Below are positions 16,525 through 24,538 of a DNA stretch of 41,544 bases, piece after piece. Origin of the DNA: Yanshouia hominis. GTDB lineage: Bacteria; Bacillota; Clostridia; Oscillospirales; Ruminococcaceae. Position numbers and translations under genes: made by a program. Position 1 is the first letter of the stretch, and every line of letters starts with the position of its first letter. The notes beneath the pieces are model-generated. The model was not told the origin of the DNA, did not search any database, and was given only the letters and a program-made list of their open reading frames with translations. The stretch lies in the NCBI GenBank assembly GCA_014385025.1, contig JACRTB010000023.1:1-41544 (forward strand), written 5' to 3'.

Positions 16525-17934
16525 ATGGCTGAAAAAGCTGAAAAGAAGACCGAGGCGCAGAAGCTCAAGGAGCAGCTCTGCTATGCCCCGAAGAACGCAG
16601 GGGAACGGCTCTCCGACGAGGAGTGGGAGAAAGCCGACCTGTTCTGCGAGGGGTATAAAAAGTTTCTGGATCTGGCCAAAACCGAGCGTGAAGCGGTGGA
16701 AATCACCATCTCAATGGCCCGGGAGAAGGGGTTCAAGGCGTTTGATCCCAAGGTAAAATACGAAGCGGGCGACCGCGTATTTCTGAATAACCGCGGCAAG
16801 GCGATCATCCTGTGCACCGTCGGGACCGAACCGCTCGAAAAGGGCGTGCGGATTGTCGCCGCCCATATTGACTCTCCGCGCATTGACCTCAAGCCCCGTC
16901 CCCTTTATGAAGAAGCACAGCTTGCGATGTTCAAAACCCACTATTACGGCGGAATCAAAAAATACCAGTGGACCGCCATCCCTCTGGCGCTGCATGGCGT
17001 GGTGATCCGCGCCGACGGCGAGCGGGTCGCCGTGACGGTGGGGGAGGACGAGGGAGATCCCGTTTTTACCATTACCGATCTTCTGCCCCACCTCGCGGGG
17101 GAACAGATGCAGAGAAAGCTTTCCGACGGAATCAAGGGCGAGGCGCTCAACGTTCTGGTCGGCGGACGGATGTTCCGCGACGACAAAGAGAGCGAGCGGG
17201 TCAAGCTCGGCATTCTCAAGCTGCTCAATGAAAAATATGGAATTGTCGAGGCCGACTTTCTCTCTGCCGAGCTGACGATGGTTCCTGCTTATCACGCCGT
17301 TGACGTCGGCCTTGACCGAAGCTTCATCGGGGCCTACGGCCACGATGACCGGGTTTGTTCCTATACCGCTCTGACCGCCGCGCTGAAAAATGACCGGCCC
17401 GCCTATACCAGCGTGACGGTGCTGGCCGACAAGGAAGAGATCGGCTCCACTGGAAATTCGGGCCTTAACTCCCGCTTCCTCGAGTATTTCATCGAGGATC
17501 TTGCCGCGCCTCACCATCTGGCGGGGCGCACGGTCCTTTCGGCCTCCACCTGCCTTTCGGCGGATGTCAACGCCGCCTTTGATCCCACCTATGGCGAGGT
17601 GCATGAGAAAAACAACGCCTCCTATTGCAACTACGGCGTTGTGGTCACCAAATATACCGGAGCCCGCGGAAAGTCGGGCACCAGCGATGCCTCGGCTGAA
17701 TTCATGGGGGTTGTCCGCAGACTTCTCGATGACGCCGGAATTCAGTGGCAGACGGGCGAACTCGGAAAGGTTGACGCGGGCGGCGGCGGCACTGTTGCCA
17801 TGTTCATTGCCGCTCTGAACGTCGATGTCGTCGATGTGGGAGTGCCGGTCCTTTCGATGCACGCCCCGTTTGAAGTGGTTGCCAAGTCGGATGTTTACCA
17901 GACCTACCGCGCCTTCGACGCATATCTGAAATAA
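16525..17934 (+). CDS. M18 family aminopeptidase
   Basis: The 469-residue product matches the M18 aminopeptidases, dodecameric dizinc enzymes that remove N-terminal residues, often acidic ones, from peptides. Metal and active-site motifs appear in order: H114 in AAHIDSPRIDLKPRP, GHDDRVCSYTAL with the bridging aspartate, DKEEIGSTGNSG with the catalytic and metal glutamates, and the final histidine in SMHAPFEVV. AAGGAG precedes the ATG. It is the last gene of the prfA operon and is followed by the long inverted repeat at 17948-18005. Confidence 0.93.
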   Translation: MAEKAEKKTEAQKLKEQLCYAPKNAGERLSDEEWEKADLFCEGYKKFLDLAKTEREAVEITISMAREKGFKAFDPKVKYEAGDRVFLNNRGKAIILCTVGTEPLEKGVRIVAAHIDSPRIDLKPRPLYEEAQLAMFKTHYYGGIKKYQWTAIPLALHGVVIRADGERVAVTVGEDEGDPVFTITDLLPHLAGEQMQRKLSDGIKGEALNVLVGGRMFRDDKESERVKLGILKLLNEKYGIVEADFLSAELTMVPAYHAVDVGLDRSFIGAYGHDDRVCSYTALTAALKNDRPAYTSVTVLADKEEIGSTGNSGLNSRFLEYFIEDLAAPHHLAGRTVLSASTCLSADVNAAFDPTYGEVHEKNNASYCNYGVVVTKYTGARGKSGTSDASAEFMGVVRRLLDDAGIQWQTGELGKVDAGGGGTVAMFIAALNVDVVDVGVPVLSMHAPFEVVAKSDVYQTYRAFDAYLK

Positions 17935-17947
17935 ACAGACGTCCGCG

Positions 17948-18010
17948 AACGGTGAAGCAAAACAGCCGCATCTCTTTTGAGATGCGGCTGTTTTGCTTCA
18001 CCGTTTTTAA
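17948..18010 (+). terminator. terminator with a perfect 27-bp stem
   Basis: The arms at 17948-17974 and 17979-18005 are exact complements separated only by TTTT. A T-run (five Ts from 18004) closes the plus-strand side. It lies 14 bases after the aminopeptidase stop and one base before the last codon of the convergent kinase-like gene, so it can insulate both. The stem is much longer than an ordinary terminator needs. Confidence 0.85.
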
Positions 18011-18585
18011 TATAGGCGCTGAATCACGTTAACACAAGCATCGATTCCTATCACACCGCTTTCCAGACAAATATGATAATTCTGGGCATAGCCCCATTTC
18101 ATTTCTGTATAAAAGCAGTAATATGCGGCGCGACGCTTATCCTTGTCACGAATCCGCTGTTCTGGAGTCTCCGGTTGTTCTCCATAAGTCTCGACGATCC
18201 GTTTTGCACGGTATTCCATGTTTGCATGGATAAAAACGCGCAGACATTCTGCCTTTTCACGCAGAATGTAATCTGCACATCTTCCCACGATGACGCAGGG
18301 ATGCTTCTCCGCCAGCCCGATAATGATTTTTTGTTGAACCCTCCAGAGGAGATCCTGCGCGGTAGGACCAAGTGCGCGAGCGGAGAACGCCGGAATCATC
18401 GACTCGTCAGAAGCATATTCGCCCGCTTCCTGAATAAATGAGGGAGCAAAACCGCTTTCCTGTGCAATTTTTTCGATCAGCTCACTGTCATAGCAGGGAA
18501 TTTCCAAATTTTCTGCGACCTTTTTACCAATGATATGGCCGCCGCTGCCGAATTCACGACTGATGGTGACGATACGGTTTTTCAT
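18007..18585 (-). CDS. cytidylate kinase-like family protein
   Basis: The 192-residue product begins RIVTISREFGSGGHIIGKKVAE, a glycine-rich nucleotide-binding loop (residues 10-21) characteristic of the cytidylate kinase-like family (AAA_26). It continues with CVIVGRCADYIL, RVFIHANMEYRAKRI and DKRRAAYYCFYT. It lacks the full CMP-kinase architecture. Its true substrate is unknown. I chose the ATG at 18585, which overlaps the stop of the MATE gene (ATGA). The two were thus one transcription unit, and decay of the MATE gene may lower expression of this one. The codon use is visibly more AT-rich than in neighbouring operons. Confidence 0.85.
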   Translation of the reverse strand: MKNRIVTISREFGSGGHIIGKKVAENLEIPCYDSELIEKIAQESGFAPSFIQEAGEYASDESMIPAFSARALGPTAQDLLWRVQQKIIIGLAEKHPCVIVGRCADYILREKAECLRVFIHANMEYRAKRIVETYGEQPETPEQRIRDKDKRRAAYYCFYTEMKWGYAQNYHICLESGVIGIDACVNVIQRLY

Positions 18586-19990
18586 ATTGAATCTTCTCCC
18601 TCTATTTTCAGTTCTCTGTAGGTGCATCTTAACAAAAATATCGTGACCACAAAGGTCAGAGTATCGGAGACCGGCATGGAATAAAGCACCCCGTCCAGTC
18701 CGAAAAAGATCGGCAGCAGGAGTGCAAAACCGACTCCGAACACGACTTCACGAATCATGGAAAGCAGGGCGGATACCGCTGCTTTGCCCATTGCTTGCAG
18801 AAAGATAAAGCACGCCTTATTCACACAGGCTAAAATCATCATACAGAGATAGATGCGAAAGGATCTGACTGCAAACTCTGCATAATAAATGCTTTCATTC
18901 GCCGCGCCGAACAGCAACATAAGCTGCTTTGGAAAAATTTCCGCGACCGCCAGCGCCAATATGCCGACGGCCGTCTCGCCGACCAGAAGAATCGTGAGGA
19001 GGCTTTTGACTCTTGCTTTCAGACCGGCGCCCATGTTATATCCGACAATTGGAATACATCCCGCGGCCATCCCAATGACAATCGAAATAATAATCTGAAA
19101 AAATTTCATAACAATTCCAACCACCGCCATCGGAATCTGTGCAAATTGCTCCTGCGCAAAAACGGAGTCGAGCACACCATATCTGCGGATCATATTGTTG
19201 ATGGCCGCCATCGAGGCAACCAGCGAAACTTGAGAAAGGAAGCTGCAAAGGCCCAGCACCAGAGTCCTTCGGGAAATGTTCCAGGAAAAACGGCAATCCC
19301 GCAGCTCCGGTCCGATCAGTTTCATGTGAAAGAGATACCAGAGCGCCAATCCGGCGGTGACCATTTGACCGATTACCGTGGCAATAGCGGCCCCATCATT
19401 CCCAAATGGAAACGAAAAATGAAGATCGGATCAAGGATGATATTTAAAATTGCACCGCTCAAGGTGGAAATCATAACGAATTTTGGGTTCCCGTCAGCGC
19501 GGATCACCGGGTTCATTGTCTGCCCAAACATATAAAAGGGGATGCCGAGCGAAATATAGAAAAAATATTCCTTTGCGTATCCGAAGGTTTCATTATTGAC
19601 GGTACCGCCAAATATGGTGATGATCGGATCTCCAAAAATCAGATAGACAGCGCACAGCATAGAACCGGAGGCGAGTGTCATAACAATAGAATTTCCGACG
19701 CTTCTTTTTGCGTCCTGTGATTCGTTTCTGCCGAGGCTTAAACTGACGAATGCGCAGCATCCGTCGCCGATCATGACGGCAATCGCAAGCGCGACCACCG
19801 TCAGAGGGAATACGACCGTATTCGCAGCATTTCCATAGGAACCGAGGTATGCTGCATTTGCAATAAAAATCTAATCGACAATATTGTAAAGTGCACCCAC
19901 CAAAAGCGAAATGACGCAGGGGACTGTGTATTGCAGCATCAGCTTTCCGATTCGCTCTGTCTTCAGAACCTGATTTGAGTTACCCGTCAT
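18582..19990 (-). pseudogene. MATE-family efflux transporter, broken by a nonsense codon and a frameshift
   Basis: From the ATG at 19990 (preceded by GGGAGGAC) the frame reads an N-terminus typical of MATE transporters, then meets TAG at 19873-19871 as codon 40. The context is YNIVD-stop-IFI, where MATE proteins usually have YNIVDQIFIG, so a CAG-to-TAG change is likely. The same frame continues to GMMG near 19394 and then dies. The next frame picks up exactly with AAIATVIGQMV and runs to 18582, so one G is missing in a G-run (plus strand CCCC at 19391-19394). Repaired, the product would have about 469 residues and twelve membrane segments, a normal MATE length. Sequencing error could explain the homopolymer lesion but hardly the nonsense codon. 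Confidence 0.88.
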
Positions 19991-20011
19991 TTAATTTGTC
20001 CTCCCATAAAA

Positions 20012-20134
20012 ATAAGCATGCTGCCAAACGTCGCTGGATTTGCGCCGTCGGCCACACGCTTTTTCACAAATAAACGTGCGGCACCCAACTGGAATTACGC
20101 AGTAGTGCCACACGTTGTATGCTTATGATAAGCA
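20012..20134 (-). promoter_or_regulatory. complex inverted-repeat leader upstream of the MATE gene
   Basis: In the 338-base gap 19991-20328 there is no gene, but 20012-20134 is full of complementary segments. ATAAGCAT (20012-20019) pairs with ATGCTTAT (20119-20126). AACGTGCGGCAC (20073-20084) pairs with GTGCCACACGTT (20105-20116) with one mismatch. AACGT at 20027-20031 can compete for the same partner. TGCTTATGATAAGCA (20120-20134) is itself a palindrome. On the minus strand the last arm is followed by TTTTTA and then the MATE ribosome site, which would suit an attenuator or riboswitch-like leader. A decayed mobile element is the main alternative. The rest of the gap (20135-20328) is AT-rich, and I see no convincing promoter for spoIIIAA in it. 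Confidence 0.4.
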
Positions 20135-20328
20135 ATTTCTACTAATTTTTCAAAGGTAATCTTGTACGAAAAGAAAAACAGCAATCTTGATTGAAATTAT
20201 AAATTTTACCATTTATTTCCAATTCATCCCCCATATTGGATGTGAAATTTACCGCGCCGGTTTTTTGTTCTAGGCCGGACATCCTCTGCATATAGATGGA
20301 CCAAGCGTTTGGACAAGGAGATGAAACG

Positions 20329-21312
20329 ATGATGGAAAGCGTCCGTCCATATGAGCAGGCGGTGTCCGGCCTGGCGCCGAGTCTGCGGGGGAGACTGCTG
20401 ACCCTGCCGCGCTCGGTCGTTGCACAGGCGCAGGAGCTGCGCCTGCTGTTGGGGCAGCCCCCAATTCTGCGCGCCTGCAACCGGAGCCAATGCTATCAAA
20501 ATCTGGCTCCGGTAACGGCGCAGGAACTTTCCCAAAGCCTTTTGACCCTAAGCGGACAAGCATTGCATACCCATCAAATGGAAATTTCGCAGGGCTTTCT
20601 GACCCTGCCTGGAGGACACCGGGCGGGATTTGCGGCCACCGCGGTCCACGATGCAGCGGGAAGAACCGTTAACCTGCGGGAGATCAACGCGATTGTCCTG
20701 CGCATCGCAAGGGCTTTTCCCGGAGCGGCTGATTCGGTGATCGGACAGGCATTTTCTCAGGGAGTCGGAGGACTTCTGATCGCGGGAGCGCCCTCGAGCG
20801 GAAAAACCACCCTCTTGCGGGAGCTGGCACGCAGACTTGCCGGGGGAGCGGTTTCCGGCTGCGACCGGGTGGCGGTGGTGGACGAGCGTGGGGAACTTTC
20901 GGGCTTCTGTGACGGCTGCTGTGTCCTGCGGGGATATGAAAAGGGTGACGGAATGCTGCTGGCGATTCGCAGTCTTGCCCCGCAGGTCATCCTCTGCGAC
21001 GAGCTTGGCACACTGCAGGATGTCGAAGCGGTGTCACAAGCGCTGCACAGCGGCGTCGCAGTTGTCACGACAATCCACGCCGGGAGCAGAGAAGAATTGC
21101 TTCGCCGCGAAGCAGGCAGGCGTTTGCTTGCTTCCGGCGGATTTGAAACGGCGGTTCTCCTAGGGGAATCCCCTCATCCCGGCGTAATCAGGGAGGTGTT
21201 CTCGGTTGATGAGCTTATTGAAACCGCTGGGATTGCTTTTGCTGGCGGGCAGCTGCATTCTGGGAGGCGCTATCCGGGGCTTCGGCTTTCACCGGCGGTG
21301 TGCGGCTCTTGA
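20329..21312 (+). CDS. spoIIIAA: stage III sporulation protein AA (ATPase)
   Basis: SpoIIIAA is the secretion-type ATPase at the mother-cell face of the SpoIIIA-SpoIIQ channel during engulfment. The product has Walker A GAPSSGKTT (about residues 153-161), an acidic VVDERGELSGFCDG stretch, Walker B-like VILCDELG, and TTIHAGSREE. The ATG at 20329 has AAGGAG nine bases before it; an upstream in-frame ATG at 20296 does not. At 327 residues it is longer than the 307 of B. subtilis. The last 35 or so codons overlap spoIIIAB by 104 bases in another frame and look like read-on rather than family sequence. It starts the eight-gene operon. Confidence 0.93.
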   Translation: MMESVRPYEQAVSGLAPSLRGRLLTLPRSVVAQAQELRLLLGQPPILRACNRSQCYQNLAPVTAQELSQSLLTLSGQALHTHQMEISQGFLTLPGGHRAGFAATAVHDAAGRTVNLREINAIVLRIARAFPGAADSVIGQAFSQGVGGLLIAGAPSSGKTTLLRELARRLAGGAVSGCDRVAVVDERGELSGFCDGCCVLRGYEKGDGMLLAIRSLAPQVILCDELGTLQDVEAVSQALHSGVAVVTTIHAGSREELLRREAGRRLLASGGFETAVLLGESPHPGVIREVFSVDELIETAGIAFAGGQLHSGRRYPGLRLSPAVCGS

Positions 21313-21721
21313 GGAAGCGCGCGGGCTGCTGCTTTCCCTTCGAGGGCAGCTTGCCTTTACTCTGGCGCCCCCGGCCGATCTTCTTTGTGCGGCGCTGGAG
21401 GACCCCTCTCTGAAAAGATGCGACTATCTTTCGGAGGCATGCCGAAAAATCAGCGAGGGACAGGATGCCGCGTCCTCCTGGACCCAGGCGGTCGCGCAGT
21501 CAAGCGAACCTTTTACCGGCGAGGACCGCGCCCAGCTTTTCCGAGTCGGAGAAATTCTTGGCAAAAGCGATCTTGAAACCCAGATTTCCCAGCTTTCCTT
21601 TCTGGCGCAGCGTCTGGAACAGCAGGCGGAACAGGCGAGGGAGCAGGCCGGTACCCGCGCAAGGCTTTCCACGACGCTTGGCGCGCTGAGCGGACTTGCA
21701 TTGGCGGTCCTGCTCTTCTGA
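21209..21721 (+). CDS. spoIIIAB: stage III sporulation protein AB
   Basis: The product of about 170 residues starts with a membrane segment (LLKPLGLLLLAGSCILGGA). It continues with the family's cytoplasmic helices, including RCAALEEARGLLLSLRGQLAF and LAQRLEQQAEQAREQAGTRARL, and ends in a second hydrophobic segment (SGLALAVLLF). SpoIIIAB resembles type II secretion GspF-like parts and works with the AA ATPase. The ATG at 21209 follows GGGAGGTG by ten bases; a TTG one codon earlier is possible. The gene begins inside spoIIIAA. Confidence 0.9.
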   Translation: MSLLKPLGLLLLAGSCILGGAIRGFGFHRRCAALEEARGLLLSLRGQLAFTLAPPADLLCAALEDPSLKRCDYLSEACRKISEGQDAASSWTQAVAQSSEPFTGEDRAQLFRVGEILGKSDLETQISQLSFLAQRLEQQAEQAREQAGTRARLSTTLGALSGLALAVLLF

Positions 21722-21758
21722 CAGGGCCGATAACATGAACAAGGAGTGACAAATCGGG

Positions 21759-21953
21759 ATGGATGTTGATCTGATCTTTCGCATCGCCGCCATCGGAATT
21801 ATCGTATCGGTGCTCAATCAGGTGCTGATCCGCTCGGGGCGCGAGGAACAGGCGATGATGACCACACTGGCTGGACTGATCGTGGTGCTGATGATGATGA
21901 TCTATGAGATCAACACGCTGTTCCAGACAGTTAAAACGGTGTTCCAGCTATGA
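21759..21953 (+). CDS. spoIIIAC: stage III sporulation protein AC
   Basis: The 64-residue product has two membrane helices, about residues 5-24 and 32-50, separated by a short loop (RSGREEQAM). This is the form of SpoIIIAC, a small membrane component of the SpoIIIA channel. AAGGAGTG precedes the ATG. It overlaps spoIIIAD by four bases (ATGA). Order, size and sequence all agree with the family. Confidence 0.92.
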   Translation: MDVDLIFRIAAIGIIVSVLNQVLIRSGREEQAMMTTLAGLIVVLMMMIYEINTLFQTVKTVFQL

Positions 21954-22345
21954 ATCCGGATATCTTTGTGGCGGTAGGCGCCGCCATGGTGGCGATGCTG
22001 CTGGCGGTGACGCTGCGGGAAATCAAAAAAGAATATGCCGTACTGCTTTCGCTGCTCTGTGCAGTTGCTCTGATGCTCTGGGCGGTCGGCACCATGGCTC
22101 CCATCATCGAACAGATTGAGGCCTTGGTGGACTCCACCGAGCTTGATCCGCAGTATGGGGAAATCCTGTTGAAATCGCTTGGGATTGCGGTCTGTACCCA
22201 GCTTGCCTGTGATGCCTGCAAGGACGCGGGGGAGACGGCGATCGGCACTAAGGTTGAATTCTGCGGCAGAGTCTGCCTGGTGGCGCTCAGTTTGCCGCTC
22301 TTTTCAGAAATTCTTTCACTGGCGCAGCGCATCTTTTCGATCTAG
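21950..22345 (+). CDS. spoIIIAD: stage III sporulation protein AD
   Basis: The 131-residue product has four predicted membrane segments (about 3-17, 28-48, 70-92 and 105-125) and the family features TLREIKKEYAVLLSLLCAVAL and CTQLACDACKDAGETAIGTK. SpoIIIAD is a channel membrane protein related to SpoIIIAC. It follows spoIIIAC with an ATGA overlap and precedes spoIIIAE by 12 bases. Confidence 0.93.
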   Translation: MNPDIFVAVGAAMVAMLLAVTLREIKKEYAVLLSLLCAVALMLWAVGTMAPIIEQIEALVDSTELDPQYGEILLKSLGIAVCTQLACDACKDAGETAIGTKVEFCGRVCLVALSLPLFSEILSLAQRIFSI

Positions 22346-22357
22346 GGGGGGCGGACG

Positions 22358-23482
22358 GTGAAACGATATTTTCGTTGGATCTGTGTGGCACTGCTCTGTG
22401 CGGCGCTGGCAATTTCCTGCCGGGCGGCTCCTCTTTCTGAGGAATTAGCCGCGCAGCTGGGGATCGAAAATCTGAACAGTGAAATCCCTTTGCAAGCAAA
22501 AGAATTTGCGGATGATGCCAATTTATCCGGTTTATCAGTTGGGGAGATTTTGAAACTGAGTCCCTCCAGTCTCTGGAACGGGATTGCCGTGCAGATGGGA
22601 CGCATCCTCTCGTCCGCCCGCGCACAGCTTTTCTCAATTTTGGCGGTGGTGCTTCTCTGCGCGCTTCTTTCGGTCGTTTCGTCAGGGGGCGGAGAGTCGC
22701 TGCCATTTGGTCTGATCGCCAATCTCACGATTTTTGCGGTCCTGCTCGATCCGCTGATCTCCTGCATCACCGTCTGTTCTTCGACGGTGCGCAGCGCGGC
22801 CCAATTCATGCTGGCTTATGTTCCTGTTTACACAATGGTTGCGGCGACCGGAGGCGCCCCCGCGACGGCCGGCGCTTATCAGATGATCGTACTTGCCGCC
22901 TCCCAATTTTCCGCACAATTCTCTTCGGCGACGCTGCTGCCTCTTCTTCAATGTTATCTTGTGCTTTCTCTGGCGGGTGGTTTGGGGAAAAATAAGGGAA
23001 TCCGAAGCCTTTCCTCCGGCGTCAAAAAGGTGGTCAACTGGTCGCTGGTTCTGATGATGACCTGCTTTGCGGGAATTTTGTCGCTGCAAAGCTTTCTGGG
23101 TGCGGCCGCCGATACCGCCGCGGTGAAGACCGTCAAATTTTTGGCAGGCAGCTTTATTCCGGTTGTCGGCAGTGCTGTTACCGATGCGTGGGCTGCGCTG
23201 CAGGGAAGCGTGCGGATCATCCACGCGAGCGTCGGAAGCTTTGGCGTGACGGTTGCGGTCTGCACCTTTCTGCCGGCTTTGATCACTGTCACCGTTTTGA
23301 GAGCTGTCGTGGCATTTGCCGCGATGGTGGGGGAGATGCTCTCCGTATCGGAAGTGGAGGATATTCTTTCGGGATGCGGCAATGTCCTTTCTGTATTGAC
23401 CGCATTGCTCGTCTCCATGCTGCTTGTCTCGGTAATCTCCACGGCGACATTGCTGTTTCTATGCGGAGGAGGGGTCAAATGA
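22358..23482 (+). CDS. spoIIIAE: stage III sporulation protein AE
   Basis: The 374-residue product has a signal-like N-terminus (residues 1-23), a short extracytoplasmic part, and then seven or so membrane segments from residue 85 onward. SpoIIIAE is the largest membrane protein of the channel. The family region SSGVKKVVNWSLVLMMTCFAGILSLQ is recognisable. The start is GTG with a GGGGGGCGG ribosome site. The stop overlaps the ATG of spoIIIAF (ATGA). Confidence 0.93.
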   Translation: MKRYFRWICVALLCAALAISCRAAPLSEELAAQLGIENLNSEIPLQAKEFADDANLSGLSVGEILKLSPSSLWNGIAVQMGRILSSARAQLFSILAVVLLCALLSVVSSGGGESLPFGLIANLTIFAVLLDPLISCITVCSSTVRSAAQFMLAYVPVYTMVAATGGAPATAGAYQMIVLAASQFSAQFSSATLLPLLQCYLVLSLAGGLGKNKGIRSLSSGVKKVVNWSLVLMMTCFAGILSLQSFLGAAADTAAVKTVKFLAGSFIPVVGSAVTDAWAALQGSVRIIHASVGSFGVTVAVCTFLPALITVTVLRAVVAFAAMVGEMLSVSEVEDILSGCGNVLSVLTALLVSMLLVSVISTATLLFLCGGGVK

Positions 23483-23946
23483 ATGATCTTAAAGCATTCT
23501 GCATGACAATCTGCATCATCTCTTTGCTCTCGGTTTTGATCCGGGTGATTGCTCCAAGCCGAATGAAGCGTCAAGTGGAAATGGCGGTCAGCCTTTTTCT
23601 GCTTCTCTGCCTGCTCACACCGCTGACGCGGCTCTCCCTGCCTGACTGGGGGAATCTGAGCGGTGCGGGTCCGGCGCCGGCGGCACAGCTCGATACGGAA
23701 CTTCTGTTGGAACGGGAGGTTGGGCGGCGTCTGGAAGAGGCGGTTTCTGAAAAATTGGGAGAAAACGGTATATTCCCCGAGGAAATCCGAATAGACATTA
23801 CCGTTGCAGGCGATCAGATCGGGATTGACGCGGTTTCGGTCGCACTGCGTGCGCAGGACGGACAACTGAGCGGGCGGGCGCAAGCTCTTGCCGAGGAGCT
23901 TCTCGGAACAGAGGTACTGGTGACCGCCGGCCGGGAGGTGCAATAA
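23479..23946 (+). CDS. spoIIIAF: stage III sporulation protein AF
   Basis: The 155-residue product has two N-terminal membrane segments (about 5-25 and 35-55) and then a soluble domain with a charged helix (LLLEREVGRRLEEAVSEKL) and a beta-strand part (IRIDITVAGDQIGIDAVSV), as in SpoIIIAF. The longer open frame begins upstream inside spoIIIAE; the ATG at 23479 in the four-base overlap is the natural start. It is followed two bases later by spoIIIAG. Confidence 0.9.
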   Translation: MNDLKAFCMTICIISLLSVLIRVIAPSRMKRQVEMAVSLFLLLCLLTPLTRLSLPDWGNLSGAGPAPAAQLDTELLLEREVGRRLEEAVSEKLGENGIFPEEIRIDITVAGDQIGIDAVSVALRAQDGQLSGRAQALAEELLGTEVLVTAGREVQ

Positions 23947-23948
23947 GT

Positions 23949-24524
23949 ATGGAAGAACAGGGAAAAGGATTGTTTCAAAAGCTGCTGCGCCGGGAAGGAT
24001 GGCGCAGGGCGGTTGTGGCCATCGGGATTGCAGGGATGGTTTTAATCCTCCTCGGCAGCCTGTTTCCCGGCGCACAGGGCCAAAGCGGAACGCCGGCCGC
24101 CGGGGAGGGGTCTATGAATTCACAGGAATATCTGGAGAAAACCGAGGCGCGGCTCGAACGGCTTCTTTCCGGAGTGCAGGGGGTGGGGAAGGTTTCGGTA
24201 ATGCTGACTCTGGAGCACGGGGTCGAATACCGCTATGCGAGGGATGAAAAGCTTTCACAAAACAGCACGACCACCTATTCCGGCGGAATCCCCCAGAGGC
24301 TGGAGGAAGAGCAGGAGCAGGAGCAGAGCTATCTGCTGGTTGATTCCTCCGGAGGGCGGCGGCCGCTTGTCCTCACCGAGCTGCCGCCGAGAATTCAGGG
24401 AGTCGTGGTGGTCTGCGAGGGCGCGGGGAGCGCCCCGGTCGCATCGCGTGTGATCGACGTTGTCACGACCTCGCTGGGGATTACCTCGTTGCAGGTGTGC
24501 GTCGTACAATCAGCAAATAAATAG
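23949..24524 (+). CDS. spoIIIAG: stage III sporulation protein AG
   Basis: SpoIIIAG forms the large ring of the channel between mother cell and forespore through its ring-building-motif domain. The 191-residue product has one membrane helix (about 22-38). The soluble domain has SGVQGVGKVSVMLTLEHGVEYRYA, then a Glu/Gln-rich loop (EEEQEQEQS), and PPRIQGVVVVCEGAGSAPV followed by VTTSLGITSLQVCVV. GGGAGGTG precedes the ATG at 23949. Confidence 0.93.
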   Translation: MEEQGKGLFQKLLRREGWRRAVVAIGIAGMVLILLGSLFPGAQGQSGTPAAGEGSMNSQEYLEKTEARLERLLSGVQGVGKVSVMLTLEHGVEYRYARDEKLSQNSTTTYSGGIPQRLEEEQEQEQSYLLVDSSGGRRPLVLTELPPRIQGVVVVCEGAGSAPVASRVIDVVTTSLGITSLQVCVVQSANK

Positions 24525-24538
24525 CGGGAGGCAATTGT

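Noticed and set aside
16711-17862. Long antisense frame (383 codons) opposite the M18 aminopeptidase, and similar ones opposite prfA, ispA and nadK
   Set aside because: They lie wholly within strongly recognised genes, have no ribosome sites or family resemblance, and arise from GC-rich codon bias.
19871-19873. In-frame TAG in the MATE gene read as pyrrolysine or suppressed codon
   Set aside because: No pyl genes are visible, RF1 is present, and a second frameshift lesion in the same gene points to decay.
20073-20116. Integron attC-like site (AAC...GTT with internal pairing)
   Set aside because: The core and spacer rules of attC are not met and no integrase or cassette structure is present; a leader structure fits better.
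20135-20328. A sigma-E-type promoter for spoIIIAA
   Set aside because: Expected for this operon, but I could not place a -35/-10 pair with correct spacing; candidates such as CATATA near 20289 lack a partner.
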